Shown: positions 1 to 8,543, counted from the stretch's first letter. The stretch: DNA of 64,000 nt from Terriglobia bacterium (GCA_020073605.1 JAIQEW010000011.1:248001-312000); one strand, 5' to 3'. A program made the numbers and translations. The notes: generated from the letters alone by a model not told the origin.

Positions 1-903
1 AATGTATTGCGCCACCGTCGATTTGCCTTGTCCCGGCGCGCCTTCGAGAACGACCTTCGGAAAGCGGGATGCGGTACGACGGCGTAGCAGAAAGGCTGCC
101 GCCCCCACCGGTTCGTCTTCGCGTACTGCGGAATGGAATTGGAGGGCGTAGTTCTGCGCGCTATCTGCTTCTGCGTAGTCGAAATTATCGCTGAACTGAA
201 TCGGCGTCTGCGACGCTTCGCGAAAGTGTTTTGCAAATTCTCCATCCCGCGGTAAAAGCGGAACGTCAATGAATAGCTCGAGAAGTTTGTTCTGGAGCTC
301 GACTTGTTTAAAGCGCACCTCCTCGTCGACTTCATACTGTTGTCGAAGAAATGCCAAGATCGACGAAGTTCGGCGCTCGCGATGTTCACTCAGGCCCGAT
401 TCGACGATCGCTCTCAGTATGTCGGGACCTGACATTAGTTCTGGGTAGACCCATTTCAGCGACCACGTGATGTCTAGCCGTCTGTTGACGTCATCTCGCC
501 ACCAGCACATGGCTGGTACTTTGAGGTGCTCGCTGAGGATCTCATTTACTTTATCTATGCTTCCACTTTCGAGGTGCCCTGTACCGGGGACGTTTGTCAG
601 AAGGTAGTATCCGCGGGCGCCCTTTGGTATGAGCTTCGAGAGTTTTGGCGCCTCCTCTTTAACAATTCCCAGAAGCCACTTGTGGGGATCTGGTTCGGCA
701 AGCGGCTTGTGGAGAAACTTGACTTGATAGACTGAAAACGGCGCCGATTTCTTAGCACGCATGGCTCTAACAGCGTCCCGGCCACCATCAGCTTGTCCGA
801 TAGGAAAGCATTGCATGTCAGGGTGCTCCCTAGCGAGCAACGACTGACACAGCTGCTGGAATCGGTCCGGGCCAAGATTTTCTAGAGGATAGTCCACAGA
901 CAT
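1..903 (-). CDS. PD-(D/E)XK nuclease-like / NACHT-type (STAND) ATPase, N-terminal part
   Basis: This is the first 301 codons of a larger protein that runs off the left edge, so the C-terminal part is unseen. The start is ATG at 903, with an in-frame TAG two codons upstream. Residues about 8-63 look like a Mrr/PD-(D/E)XK nuclease fold: a helix with F15/L18, then GGRD (D43), then Q60-V61-K62 as the QxK motif. At residues 288-296 there is a clear Walker A motif (GAPGQGKST) preceded by a hydrophobic strand, as in NACHT and other STAND NTPases. This nuclease-NTPase architecture is known among bacterial antiphage NACHT/Avs-like proteins, where target sensing by the missing C-terminal repeats would activate the nuclease. 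Codon use is more A+T-rich than in the neighbours, suggesting acquisition. The NACHT label rests on Walker A and context only, because Walker B and the sensor lie outside the window. Confidence 0.75.
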   Translation of the reverse strand, partial: MSVDYPLENLGPDRFQQLCQSLLAREHPDMQCFPIGQADGGRDAVRAMRAKKSAPFSVYQVKFLHKPLAEPDPHKWLLGIVKEEAPKLSKLIPKGARGYYLLTNVPGTGHLESGSIDKVNEILSEHLKVPAMCWWRDDVNRRLDITWSLKWVYPELMSGPDILRAIVESGLSEHRERRTSSILAFLRQQYEVDEEVRFKQVELQNKLLELFIDVPLLPRDGEFAKHFREASQTPIQFSDNFDYAEADSAQNYALQFHSAVREDEPVGAAAFLLRRRTASRFPKVVLEGAPGQGKSTVAQYI

Positions 904-1122
904 TTCCTATTCAGAGGGAAGGCGGGTGGCCCAGGCTTTCGCGTTTCTGGACACTCGGCTCGCTCACGAACACCGCAGGGCATGATACCATCGCGGCACT
1001 TCACTTGAGGGTACGTTGTTGCGGGTGCCGCATGCTCGGTTTGTGAGCGTGGGGATTTTCGGTCTTCTGTCATGCCGAAACGCGTTGAATGCATCTACAA
1101 AAAGCACGAACCGGAGGACCAT

Positions 1123-1147
1123 GCCGCGCTAAAGAACGCGGCGCTAC
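1123..1147. repeat. Dispersed palindromic repeat, family B copy 1
   Basis: GCCGCG and CGCGGC arms enclose CTAAAGAA and are followed by GCTAC. The same layout, with arms that vary but stay complementary, recurs at 1284, 13174 and 13265. Compensating arm changes point to a selected hairpin. Confidence 0.75.
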
Positions 1148-1152
1148 GAAGG

Positions 1153-1206
1153 CAACAGCAGGTCCCTCGTCGGCCAGAGTGCGGCCTCGCTCGGGATGAC
1201 AACGTA
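1153..1206. repeat. Dispersed intergenic repeat, family C copy 1
   Basis: Begins with AACAGCAGGTCCCTCG and ends with GCTCGGGATGACAACGTA. The same start and end blocks occur at about 8637-8720 and 15394-15480, with variable middles. All copies are intergenic and non-coding. Confidence 0.6.
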
Positions 1207-1283
1207 AAGAGAAGACGCCCTCCTTCCGCCGAGGGCGGCGGATGCACAATTCGCGCATGGGAGGCATGCGCCACTAGAAAGAT

Positions 1284-1309
1284 GCCGGGCTAAAGGACCC
1301 GGCGCTACG
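1284..1309. repeat. Dispersed palindromic repeat, family B copy 2
   Basis: Arms GCCGGG and CCCGGC enclose CTAAAGGA, followed by GCTACG. It is identical over 26 bases to the copy at 13265-13290, about 12 kb away. Confidence 0.8.
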
Positions 1310-1381
1310 TTGGAATCTTCAAGAAAGAGTCTAAGCAGGGCGCGGCGGGCGACCCTGGATTTCCTCCTCTGGCCCTTGCCC

Positions 1382-1933
1382 TTACTCGTCCACATCCTCG
1401 AGCGTGATCTCCTTGATAAATTTCAAGAAATCTCCCTCGCGCAGCTTCCGGCAAAGCTCGATCAATGTTCCCTGTTGCCGGTAGCTGAGGACGCGCATAT
1501 GCGCCTTCGCCACCTTCGCCTGATGCGGCACCACGCTCTCGACGAACTTCGCGCCCGCCGGCGTCAGGCTTACCATGCCGATTCGCCGTCCCTCCCTCCG
1601 TTTCCCTCGAAGAGCGATCGGTATGCGGCTTTCCCTGGTCGGCCGAAGCGGAAGCGTCACGATTTCCTGGCGCACGCATCCCGATTTCTCCAGGCTAAGG
1701 ATCGTGGCCGCCATATTCGCCCGCTCGCGCATGCGTCGCTCGGCGGCCTTCACGATGCTCATCGGACCTTCGCGGTGCAGCATCAAGAGCAGCCGGAATT
1801 CCTCGGTCGTGATGCCGAACGTTTCGAGCGGACCCCGCAGCTCCTTCCGGATCCAGTCCGCCGTGTCCACCAGATCGAGATAGGCCGCGAAAGCTCGCTG
1901 CGTCTTCTCTTTTTGCCTCGGCCGGTCGCTCAT
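1382..1933 (-). CDS. MarR-family transcriptional regulator
   Basis: A 183-residue protein with a central winged-helix region: helices around EEFRLLLMLHREGPMSI and RRMRERANMAATILSLEKSG are the typical MarR recognition part. A basic wing (RPTRESRIP...RGKRREGRR) and the LTPAGAKFVE motif that precedes the long dimerisation helix follow. I chose ATG 1933 (MSDRPRQ) over the upstream ATG at 1951 because the extra six residues look non-conserved. It probably acts as a dimeric repressor or sensor. The target is unknown; the MFS transporter upstream on the same strand, about 140 bases away, is the obvious candidate. The wing is longer than usual. Confidence 0.8.
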   Translation of the reverse strand: MSDRPRQKEKTQRAFAAYLDLVDTADWIRKELRGPLETFGITTEEFRLLLMLHREGPMSIVKAAERRMRERANMAATILSLEKSGCVRQEIVTLPLRPTRESRIPIALRGKRREGRRIGMVSLTPAGAKFVESVVPHQAKVAKAHMRVLSYRQQGTLIELCRKLREGDFLKFIKEITLEDVDE

Positions 1934-2072
1934 CCACAAAAGGCTACACAAAAGCTCGCCTTTTGGGGGTTTTCATCCCCGTAAAGACGGCTTATGGGAG
2001 CATGGACCATGCTGCCGTTGCAGCGTTGAAAAAGGCCTCGCCCGGGCGCTCGTTCTACTTTGTGATTTGGTT

Positions 2073-3320
2073 CTACTTTGTGACGTCGATGTCGAGCAGA
2101 TTGCGGTCCGGCAGAGTGAGCGCCCACCACAGCATGGCGCCGAACACGGGGACGATCCCTGCGAAGAGAAACGCGTTGGCGTAGTGCTTCATGTCGAACA
2201 TGTGTCCGAGGCTCGGCAGCACCGCTGCGACGACGGCGGACCACGAACCCGCGCCAATCCCCGCGACGAGGCCGGTCTGCTCCTTCGGATAGGCGAGCGC
2301 GCTGGTCCGCAGCGAGACGACCACGAACCCGGACGCGATGAACATCGCCCAGAACATCAGCCCCAGCACGACCGTGGAATTTCTGAATTCCGGCACGGCG
2401 ATCAGCGGCAGGCCGAGCACGGCATACGTCAGAAAGAGCCACGAGGGCCGCGGGTTGTTTGCCGCAAAACGGTCCGCGAACCAGCCCCAGAAGAAATAGC
2501 CGATCTCCCAGCCGAGCGGAGGAATCCAGAGGACGCGCCCGAGCTCGCCCTGCGTGAAGCCGAGCACCTGCGAAAGGTAGAGCGGCGCGAGATAGAGAAT
2601 CAGTCCGATGGGCAGCGCGCCCAGCGCGTACGCCGCGACCAAGCTCCAGAATCGCCGCTCGGCAGGATTCGGCAGCGTGATGCGCTGGGTCTGCCGGCTG
2701 GACACGACCGCCGAGAAATCGATCGTCGTGCGCCAGAGCAGCACCCACAGCAGCCCCGCCACGCCCGTGACGATGAAAGCCCGGCGCCATCCGTAGGCCA
2801 GCGCGATAGGCGTCACGATCAAGGGCGTGATGATCGCGCCGAGCGATCCGCCGCTATACGCGACGGCGATGCCGCGCGATTGCTGCCGCGGCGGCAGCCA
2901 ATCCATCGCGGTGCGCAGGCCGCCGGGAAACGTGGCGCCCTCGCCGAATCCCAGCACAGCGCGCGCCACGGCGAAGCCGAGAAATCCCGCGAGCACGGCG
3001 TGCGCGCCGCAGGCGATGGTCCACACGGTGACCGCCAGAGCCATCCCGCGGCGCAGCCCGACGCGGTCGAGGATCGCGCCCCACATCGGATTTCCGAGCA
3101 TGTACGCCACGCTGAACGCGCTCACGATCTGGCCGTATCTTTGGGCGTTGAGCTTCAGATCGGCAAGGATCATCGGCGAAAGCACGGCGAGGATTTGCCG
3201 GTCCATGTAGCTGAGCAGCGAACAGGCCAGCATCATCACGACCGGCCACCACGGCTTCCACGCGGCGCGCGGAGGCGCGGCTGGAAAGTGGCCCGGTGTT
3301 GTTTCGGTGGTCTGGGTCAT
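2073..3320 (-). CDS. Major facilitator superfamily transporter
   Basis: A 415-residue, roughly 12-helix inner-membrane protein. The N-terminal signature is like the anion:cation symporter/hexuronate branch of the MFS: LLSYMDRQILAVLSP in TM1, GAILDRVGLRRGMALAV in the loop 2-3 motif, and VLGFGEGATFPGGLRTAMDWLPPRQQSR near TM4. The second half contains WFADRFAANNPRPS, the repeat of the loop motif. Substrate cannot be told from sequence; this branch often carries sugar acids or other organic anions. It stands alone apart from the MarR gene downstream on the same strand, which may control it. Confidence 0.85.
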   Translation of the reverse strand: MTQTTETTPGHFPAAPPRAAWKPWWPVVMMLACSLLSYMDRQILAVLSPMILADLKLNAQRYGQIVSAFSVAYMLGNPMWGAILDRVGLRRGMALAVTVWTIACGAHAVLAGFLGFAVARAVLGFGEGATFPGGLRTAMDWLPPRQQSRGIAVAYSGGSLGAIITPLIVTPIALAYGWRRAFIVTGVAGLLWVLLWRTTIDFSAVVSSRQTQRITLPNPAERRFWSLVAAYALGALPIGLILYLAPLYLSQVLGFTQGELGRVLWIPPLGWEIGYFFWGWFADRFAANNPRPSWLFLTYAVLGLPLIAVPEFRNSTVVLGLMFWAMFIASGFVVVSLRTSALAYPKEQTGLVAGIGAGSWSAVVAAVLPSLGHMFDMKHYANAFLFAGIVPVFGAMLWWALTLPDRNLLDIDVTK

Positions 3321-3401
3321 CGCGCGAGGGACGAGGGATGATACCGCAGGCGAGTTATCGCACGCCGCGATCTTTTGGTGGCGCGGGCTGAGTCTTGTGG
3401 G

Positions 3402-3917
3402 CTATTTCTTGGGCGGATATTTCTCGAACGACTTCTTCACCATGTCGTCGAGCTTGCCGGCGATTTTCGCGGGATCGCTTTTTTCCTCGCTGGCGACGGC
3501 GCGCCAGACCAGCGAGCGCGTCGCCGGATCCCTCAGATCGATCACCAGCGTGCCCTCGCTGTACGGCACTCTCACTACGCGAGTGCCGCGGCCGTACCAT
3601 CCCGCGGGATAGGTCTCGATTTCGGATTTGCGGGCCGATCCGAAGTGATAGACGACGCTCACGTCGGCATGCCCGGGCGACTCCGTCAGGCCTTTCGCCG
3701 TCAGATCCTTCACGATGTCGGCCTCGATCTGCTTTTTTACCAGCTCGCTATTCAGCGCGGGATTCTTGCTGTTCAATTCGCCGCTGCGGATCGCGAACGT
3801 TTTGAACTTGCTGAAATCGGCGGTCCGATCGAATTCGACCGTCACTTTCTGCGCGAGCGCGCCGCGAGCGGCAAGCAAGCTGAGGATGAGCACTCCCATG
3901 ATTTGCGATCTTCGCAT
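3402..3917 (-). CDS. DUF4136-type secreted protein
   Basis: A 171-residue exported protein. ATG 3917 was chosen because it is preceded by a strong ribosome-binding site (AGGAGG, 9 bases upstream) and starts a clear signal peptide (MRRSQIMGVLILSLLAARGALA). The mature part begins VTVEFDRTADFSKFKTFA and includes SEGTLVIDLRDPATRSLVWRA, hallmarks of the DUF4136 family of periplasmic/lipoprotein-like proteins. There is no lipobox cysteine. Function is unknown in this family. It is transcribed towards the MFS gene, about 80 bases away. Confidence 0.8.
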   Translation of the reverse strand: MRRSQIMGVLILSLLAARGALAQKVTVEFDRTADFSKFKTFAIRSGELNSKNPALNSELVKKQIEADIVKDLTAKGLTESPGHADVSVVYHFGSARKSEIETYPAGWYGRGTRVVRVPYSEGTLVIDLRDPATRSLVWRAVASEEKSDPAKIAGKLDDMVKKSFEKYPPKK

Positions 3918-4177
3918 CGGGTGAAACCTCCTGATGAAAACGCATCCACCGAGAGGCAGTGTATCAAGAGCGTGGGATGTTGCGCACAGCCGGTGCGCTG
4001 AGTGATACCGGGCGGCCCACTCGCAGCAAGCAGGCCATTGCCGCTTCGACATTTGCGGAGTTGCAACGCGCTGCGGCCGCACTATACTCACACCGGCTTG
4101 GCCTGAGCGGTGTGGCGAAGGGCACGGCGGTCCACTCGGCTTCGGGCACGCAATCATCTTCCAACGGAGGCAAGCGC

Positions 4178-4717
4178 ATGAGTCTCGTGATCTTCGGCCA
4201 GCCCGACAACGGCATCATCCAGACGGCGTACGTCGTGAAAGATATCCGCGAAGCGATTGACCACTGGGTGAAGGAGCTACACGTCGGGCCGTGGTTCCTG
4301 ATCGAGCACTTCCAGGGCGAGGACGCGAAATATCGCGGGAAGCCGTCGGAAGCCGACGCCGCGCTGGCCATGAGCTTCGCCGGCCACATGAACATCGAGC
4401 TGATCCAGCAGTATAACGACGCGCCGTCCGTCTATCGCGAGACGATCGACAAGCGCGGCTACGGATTCCACCACTGGGGCGTCGCCACGACGACTTTCGA
4501 CCGCGACCACGCGCGCTATCGGGACGCGGGTTACGAGGAAGGCTTTTCCGCGCGCGTGCCCAGCGGAGGCCGCGTCGCGTACATGGATACCACCGCGCAC
4601 CTGCCGGGGATGGTCGAGCTGATCGAGCTGGGCGCTGCGTTCGACCCCGTCTTCGGCCGCTTTTACGCCGCCACCATCGGCTGGGACGGCAAAGATCCCA
4701 TCCGCTCGTTTATGTGA
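4178..4717 (+). CDS. VOC (glyoxalase/epimerase-like) protein
   Basis: A 179-residue cytosolic protein of the vicinal oxygen chelate fold. ATG 4178 follows GGAGG at 4166-4170. The N-terminal beta-alpha-beta unit (IQTAYVVKDIREAIDHWVKELHVGPWF) and the later GYGFHHWGVATTTFDRDHARYRDAGYEE segment match the Glyoxalase_4 type that includes methylmalonyl-CoA epimerase relatives. Possible metal ligands are H (in the GFHHWG motif) and E (in MVELIELG near the C-terminus). Substrate is unknown. It is flanked by unrelated minus-strand genes, so it is monocistronic. Confidence 0.8.
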   Translation: MSLVIFGQPDNGIIQTAYVVKDIREAIDHWVKELHVGPWFLIEHFQGEDAKYRGKPSEADAALAMSFAGHMNIELIQQYNDAPSVYRETIDKRGYGFHHWGVATTTFDRDHARYRDAGYEEGFSARVPSGGRVAYMDTTAHLPGMVELIELGAAFDPVFGRFYAATIGWDGKDPIRSFM

Positions 4718-4766
4718 GCTCGACTCGACCGGGAGTTGCAGCGCGCGCGAAGGCGGGCGCCGCGCT

Positions 4767-5591
4767 TCAATACTTGACGAAGAAGTACGCGGACATGGCG
4801 AAACCGATCACGATGACCAGCCAGCGGACGTGCTGCGGATTCATCTTCTGGGCAAGATAGGCGCCGCCGTACCCGCCCGCCACCGCGCCCACCAGCATCA
4901 GCAGCGCCTGCGGCCAGGCGATCACGCGCGCCAGGATGAACGTGACGGCCGCGACGCCGTTGACGACGCTCACCAGCATCGTCTTCATCCCATTCATCGC
5001 GTGGATGTTTTCGATGCCGAGCAGCGCGAGCAGCGACAGCATCAGGATGCCCGAACCGGCGCCGAAATATCCCACGTAGACAGAGACGATCAGCTCCAGG
5101 AACAGCACGACGGCAACGAGCGTGCGCGGAATTTTTGTCTGATAGGACGTCTCGCCGGCGTCGGGGGCGGGATGATGCCCGGCGCGACTGCGGACCCAGG
5201 CCGTCATCCGGCCGCTGAAAACGAACAGCAGCGTGGCTACCAAGAGCAGCCAAGGAATGAGGCGCAGGAAAGTCTGCTGAGGAGTGCCGAGCAGAATCCG
5301 CGCCCCAAGAACGCCGCCGATCACTCCGGTTACGACCAGAGGCACCAGGAAGCGGCGAGATTCCGGGCCGAACGAGTTGCGATACGCCACGGTGCTCGCC
5401 ATCGTTCCGGGAAAGAGCGCGACGGTGTTGGTGGCGTTGGCGGCGATCGGCGCCATCCCGGTGAAAAGGAGCGCCGGAAAGGAGATGAAGCTGCCGCCTC
5501 CTGCCACGGAATTGACGGCCCCGGCGACCAAGGCAGCGAAAAAGAGGAAGAGATGATGGCTGAGTGTCAAACGCCAGAATACCGCGCGCAC
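4767..5591 (-). CDS. TauE/SafE (TSUP) family membrane permease
   Basis: A 274-residue protein with about eight membrane segments in two halves. The first half holds LVAGAVNSVAGGGSFISFPALLFTGM and ANATNTVALFPG, the second half YFGAGSGILMLSLLALLGIENIHAMNGMKTML. The G-G-S/G and N-x-T motifs are those of sulfite/sulfonate/organosulfur exporters of the TSUP family. It is likely a proton-driven exporter or importer of small anions; the substrate cannot be inferred. No sulfur-metabolism genes lie nearby. Confidence 0.85.
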   Translation of the reverse strand: MRAVFWRLTLSHHLFLFFAALVAGAVNSVAGGGSFISFPALLFTGMAPIAANATNTVALFPGTMASTVAYRNSFGPESRRFLVPLVVTGVIGGVLGARILLGTPQQTFLRLIPWLLLVATLLFVFSGRMTAWVRSRAGHHPAPDAGETSYQTKIPRTLVAVVLFLELIVSVYVGYFGAGSGILMLSLLALLGIENIHAMNGMKTMLVSVVNGVAAVTFILARVIAWPQALLMLVGAVAGGYGGAYLAQKMNPQHVRWLVIVIGFAMSAYFFVKY

Positions 5592-5984
5592 GATTCGATG
5601 TCACCTTCGTTGAATCGCCTGAAGCTGGGAACCTCGAATACTTGCTGCGGATGAAGCTGCGCAATGGAGGGCGTTCCGCAGAACCGTCCGGAATGCACAC
5701 GCCGCACTTCGCGCCGCCATTCACGGCGGGGTTGAAACCCCGCCCTTCCACCTTCGCTTCGGAGGCAGATCAGAGCTTCGCGCGCGGCGGAAAACATAAG
5801 CAAGATTCTAATTAGCCCAGTGGACACTAGGCTAGTACTCATAAATTGCACTTTGCGAAACTTCGCAATCGATCGAGGCAGGAAAGCTTTGCCGATGGCG
5901 GACAGTTGGACGTAGAATCCGCAGCAGTCAAGAAGCCGAGATGGAAATCCCGGCCACAACCAAATTCGGACCCTGGGAACAATC
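5592..5984. other. Intergenic region with a hairpin repeat
   Basis: No gene is visible in these 393 bases, which separate divergent genes. They contain the family A hairpin (5721-5749). The last 150 bases would hold the promoter of the sugar-binding-fold gene, but I see no convincing -35/-10 pair. Confidence 0.6.
5721..5749. repeat. Dispersed palindromic repeat, family A copy 1
   Basis: Nine-base arms GGCGGGGTT and AACCCCGCC separated by GA. The surrounding 29 bases are identical to 29824-29852. It would fold into a strong hairpin. Confidence 0.8.
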
Positions 5985-6902
5985 GTGAAAAAATGGAAAT
6001 GCGTACTGTCGGTTGCCGGCGACAACATCTACTTGCGCGAACAGACGGTCGCGGCGAAAGCCACGGCGCAACGCCTGGGCGTGGAACTAGAAGTCGTGAA
6101 CGCGGAAATGGACCCGGTGAATCAGGGCCAACAATTGCTGAAATTCGTGCAATCGCCAGCCGCATCACGGCCGGACGGCATCCTTGTCGAGCCTGTGACC
6201 GCCGCGGGACTACCGCGCGTGGCTGAGGAGGCGGTCGCCGCGGGAATCGGGTGGGTGGTGAGCAATGCGCTGGTGGAATACCTCGGGGCGCTCCGCAAGA
6301 AAGCGAAGGTTCCGGTGTTCCTGGTGTCGCAGGACCACGTGGAGGTGGGGCGGATTCAAGGGCGGCAGATCGGCGCGCTTTTGCCGGAAGGCGGTTCGGT
6401 CCTCTATCTACGCGGACCGTCGATGAGTTCGGTTGCGTCGAAGCGGTTCGAGGGATTGGACGGCGTCAAACCCAAGAACGTCGAGGTGAAAAGCTTGAAG
6501 GTTCAGGGTTCGACGTCGGAGAGCGCTTACACGGCGGTGTGTTCGTGGCTGAGTCTTTCGACGGTGCGGCCGGAGGCGACGCACCTGATCATGTCGCAAA
6601 ATGCGGACTTCATTTTTGGAGCGAGGAAAGCGTTCGAGACAAACGCGGCGGAGACGGATCGAATGAAATGGCTGGCCCTGCCGTGCGCGGGCGCGGGTAT
6701 TCCAAGCCAGATCAAGCCGCTGGTGGATCAAGGAATATTGTGTGCGGCGGTGTTGACTTCGTTGACGATGGATACGGCGCTGCCGATGCTGGTGCAAGGG
6801 ATGAGGGACGGGACGCAGCCGCGAGAACAGACGTTTGTCGAAGCGCACTCGTATCCGAGCCTGGAAGAACTCGCAAAGAAGCGGATCGGTGCAAAGAAGT
6901 AG
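5985..6902 (+). CDS. Type I periplasmic-binding-fold protein without signal peptide
   Basis: A 305-residue protein of the Peripla_BP_4 type (ribose/xylose-binding protein and LacI ligand-domain fold). Recognisable are QTVAAKATAQRLGVELEVVNAEMDPVNQGQQ (helix 1/strand 2), DGILVEPVTAAGLPRVAEEAVAAGIGWVVSN, VEVGRIQGRQIGALLPEGGSVLYLRGP and a final EELAKKRIGAKK. It starts with GTG 5985 directly at beta-strand 1 and has neither a signal peptide nor an N-terminal helix-turn-helix. So it looks cytoplasmic, and it is neither an exported ABC component nor a LacI repressor. No permease or ATPase genes are adjacent. Role unknown. Confidence 0.75.
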   Translation: MKKWKCVLSVAGDNIYLREQTVAAKATAQRLGVELEVVNAEMDPVNQGQQLLKFVQSPAASRPDGILVEPVTAAGLPRVAEEAVAAGIGWVVSNALVEYLGALRKKAKVPVFLVSQDHVEVGRIQGRQIGALLPEGGSVLYLRGPSMSSVASKRFEGLDGVKPKNVEVKSLKVQGSTSESAYTAVCSWLSLSTVRPEATHLIMSQNADFIFGARKAFETNAAETDRMKWLALPCAGAGIPSQIKPLVDQGILCAAVLTSLTMDTALPMLVQGMRDGTQPREQTFVEAHSYPSLEELAKKRIGAKK

Positions 6903-6997
6903 TAGCTTGGCAGCCGGCTCACTGCCGCGCGGCGGCTACGATTGACGGCAATTCTACGAGTCAAGTATTCTGGTGGGAGTCTGAATCGGGGGAATCC

Positions 6998-7192
6998 TTG
7001 AATTCTCGGCGAAAGTTTCAATCCCTCATGGCGCTGGGCATAATGGCTCTGTCGGCGGGCTCAACGGTCCTGGTGTTCGAGCGCCGGCATGGCAACGTGG
7101 CGGATGCCACCGCCGGATTCCTTTACGGCGTGGCCATCGCGCTGATAATCATGGGGATCTACCGGCGCAATCATCCCAAGACCTGCGCCTGA
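6998..7192 (+). CDS. Small two-helix membrane protein
   Basis: Sixty-four residues if TTG 6998 is used, which has a GGGGGA ribosome-binding site five bases upstream; 54 residues if the internal ATG 7028 is used. It contains two hydrophobic stretches (MALGIMALSAGSTVLVF and TAGFLYGVAIALIIMGIY) and a basic tail. I do not recognise a family. The stop lies 10 bases before the ribBA-like gene, so the two may be co-transcribed. Confidence 0.5.
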   Translation: MNSRRKFQSLMALGIMALSAGSTVLVFERRHGNVADATAGFLYGVAIALIIMGIYRRNHPKTCA

Positions 7193-7202
7193 AGAAGCTG
7201 AC

Positions 7203-8411
7203 ATGAGCGAACGCAAATTTCCATTCGCGACGGTCGAAGAGGCCATCGAAGACATCCGCCAGGGCCGCATGATCGTGCTCGTGGACGACGAGGATCGCGA
7301 GAACGAAGGCGACCTGACCATGGCCGCGGAAAAGATCACGCCCGACGCCATCAATTTCATGACCAAGTACGGGCGCGGACTGATCTGCGTCTCACTCACC
7401 GAGCAGCGCTGCGATGCGCTGGACCTGAAGCCGATTTCGCCGCGCAACACGTCCGCGTTCGGCACGCCCTTCTGTGAACCGATCGACGCGCGCCGCGGCA
7501 CCACCACCGGAATCAGCGCCTGGGACCGCGCGACCACGATCCTGGCGGCCACCGATCCGCACACCAAGCCGGAAGATCTCGCGCGGCCGGGGCACGTGTA
7601 CACGCTGCGGGCGCGGAGGGGCGGCGTGCTGGTGCGCGCGGGACAGACCGAGGCTTCGGTGGACCTGGCGCGGATCGCAGGGCTCGATCCTTCGGGCGTG
7701 ATCTGCGAGATCATGAACGAAGACGGCACGATGGCACGCATCCCGCAGCTCACCGAGTTCTGCCGGGAGCACGGGCTGAAGCTGCTGACCGTCGCGGACC
7801 TGATCCGTTACCGCATGCACCACGAGCGGAACGTGCGGCGGATCGCGGAATCCGTGCTGCCCACCAAGTACGGCGATTTTCGGATGATCGCGTATTCGAG
7901 CGACGTGGACCACGAGCTGCACGTCGCGCTCGTGCGGGGCGACATCGCGGAAGATCAGGCGGACGCCGCGGAGCAGGCCGCGCCGCCGCTCGTGCGCGTC
8001 CATTCGCATTGCCTGACGGGCGATGTGCTGGGCTCAACGGTGTGCGACTGCCGCGAGATGGTCGAGGGATCGCTCAAGGCGATTGCCGAAGAGGACCGCG
8101 GCGTATTCGTCTACCTGCACCACACGGGCCGCGGATTTCGGATCGATTCGCGCACGGAAGAGGGCGCCGCGCTGCCGAAGATCCTTTTCCACCGGCGCGA
8201 GCAGATGGAGCGCGATCCGGGCGCGCAGCGCGTGATCCAGCATGAAAGCGGGATCGGAGCGCAGATTCTGAAAGACCTCGGATTGCGGCGCATTCGCGCG
8301 CTCACGAATCTGCCACGAAAGGTCGTGGCGCTGGAAGGCTACGGCCTGGAAATCACGGACCAGGTTCCGCTCAGGATCAAGCCCGCCAAGGAAAGCCACC
8401 AGGTGCTGTAA
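7203..8411 (+). CDS. ribBA: 3,4-dihydroxy-2-butanone-4-phosphate synthase fused to a degenerate GTP cyclohydrolase II domain
   Basis: A 402-residue riboflavin-pathway protein. The N-terminal RibB domain (about 1-205) is intact: DDEDRENEGDL binds metal and substrate, and RGTTTGISAWDRATT and GVICEIMNEDGTMAR are conserved. It would convert ribulose 5-phosphate to the four-carbon riboflavin precursor. The C-terminal RibA-like domain keeps the zinc cysteines (C270, C281, C283), but the catalytic D-x-R of GTP cyclohydrolase II is replaced by I345-Q346-H347 and the following aromatic by S349. The usual EGRGIGL is TGRGFRI. By eye it therefore resembles RibBX-type fusions, in which the second domain lacks GTP cyclohydrolase activity, and a separate RibA would be expected elsewhere. 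Confidence 0.85.
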   Translation: MSERKFPFATVEEAIEDIRQGRMIVLVDDEDRENEGDLTMAAEKITPDAINFMTKYGRGLICVSLTEQRCDALDLKPISPRNTSAFGTPFCEPIDARRGTTTGISAWDRATTILAATDPHTKPEDLARPGHVYTLRARRGGVLVRAGQTEASVDLARIAGLDPSGVICEIMNEDGTMARIPQLTEFCREHGLKLLTVADLIRYRMHHERNVRRIAESVLPTKYGDFRMIAYSSDVDHELHVALVRGDIAEDQADAAEQAAPPLVRVHSHCLTGDVLGSTVCDCREMVEGSLKAIAEEDRGVFVYLHHTGRGFRIDSRTEEGAALPKILFHRREQMERDPGAQRVIQHESGIGAQILKDLGLRRIRALTNLPRKVVALEGYGLEITDQVPLRIKPAKESHQVL

Positions 8412-8543
8412 TCGCGTCATGCGTGATGTCCCTACCAGCGGAGCGTCCGCATAACTACATGCCGCAAGAGAACCAGCGCATAGGCAGGCGCTCCGCGCCG
8501 TCGTCTTATGTCGGAGCTGAAGCTCCCGCCCCCCTAGACTTCC

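Larger units (their letters stand above)
904..1381. other. Intergenic region rich in small repeats
   Basis: No convincing gene is seen in these 478 bases, which separate the nuclease/NTPase gene from the MarR gene. The stretch from about 1120 to 1310 is made of dispersed repeat units (two palindromes and one longer unit, listed separately) that recur elsewhere in the window. The apparent short reading frames here simply run through these repeats. Confidence 0.7.

Noticed and set aside
2067-3341. A 424-codon plus-strand open frame opposite the MFS gene
   Set aside because: Its product is a low-complexity H/R/D/E-rich string. The opposite strand encodes a convincing 12-helix transporter.
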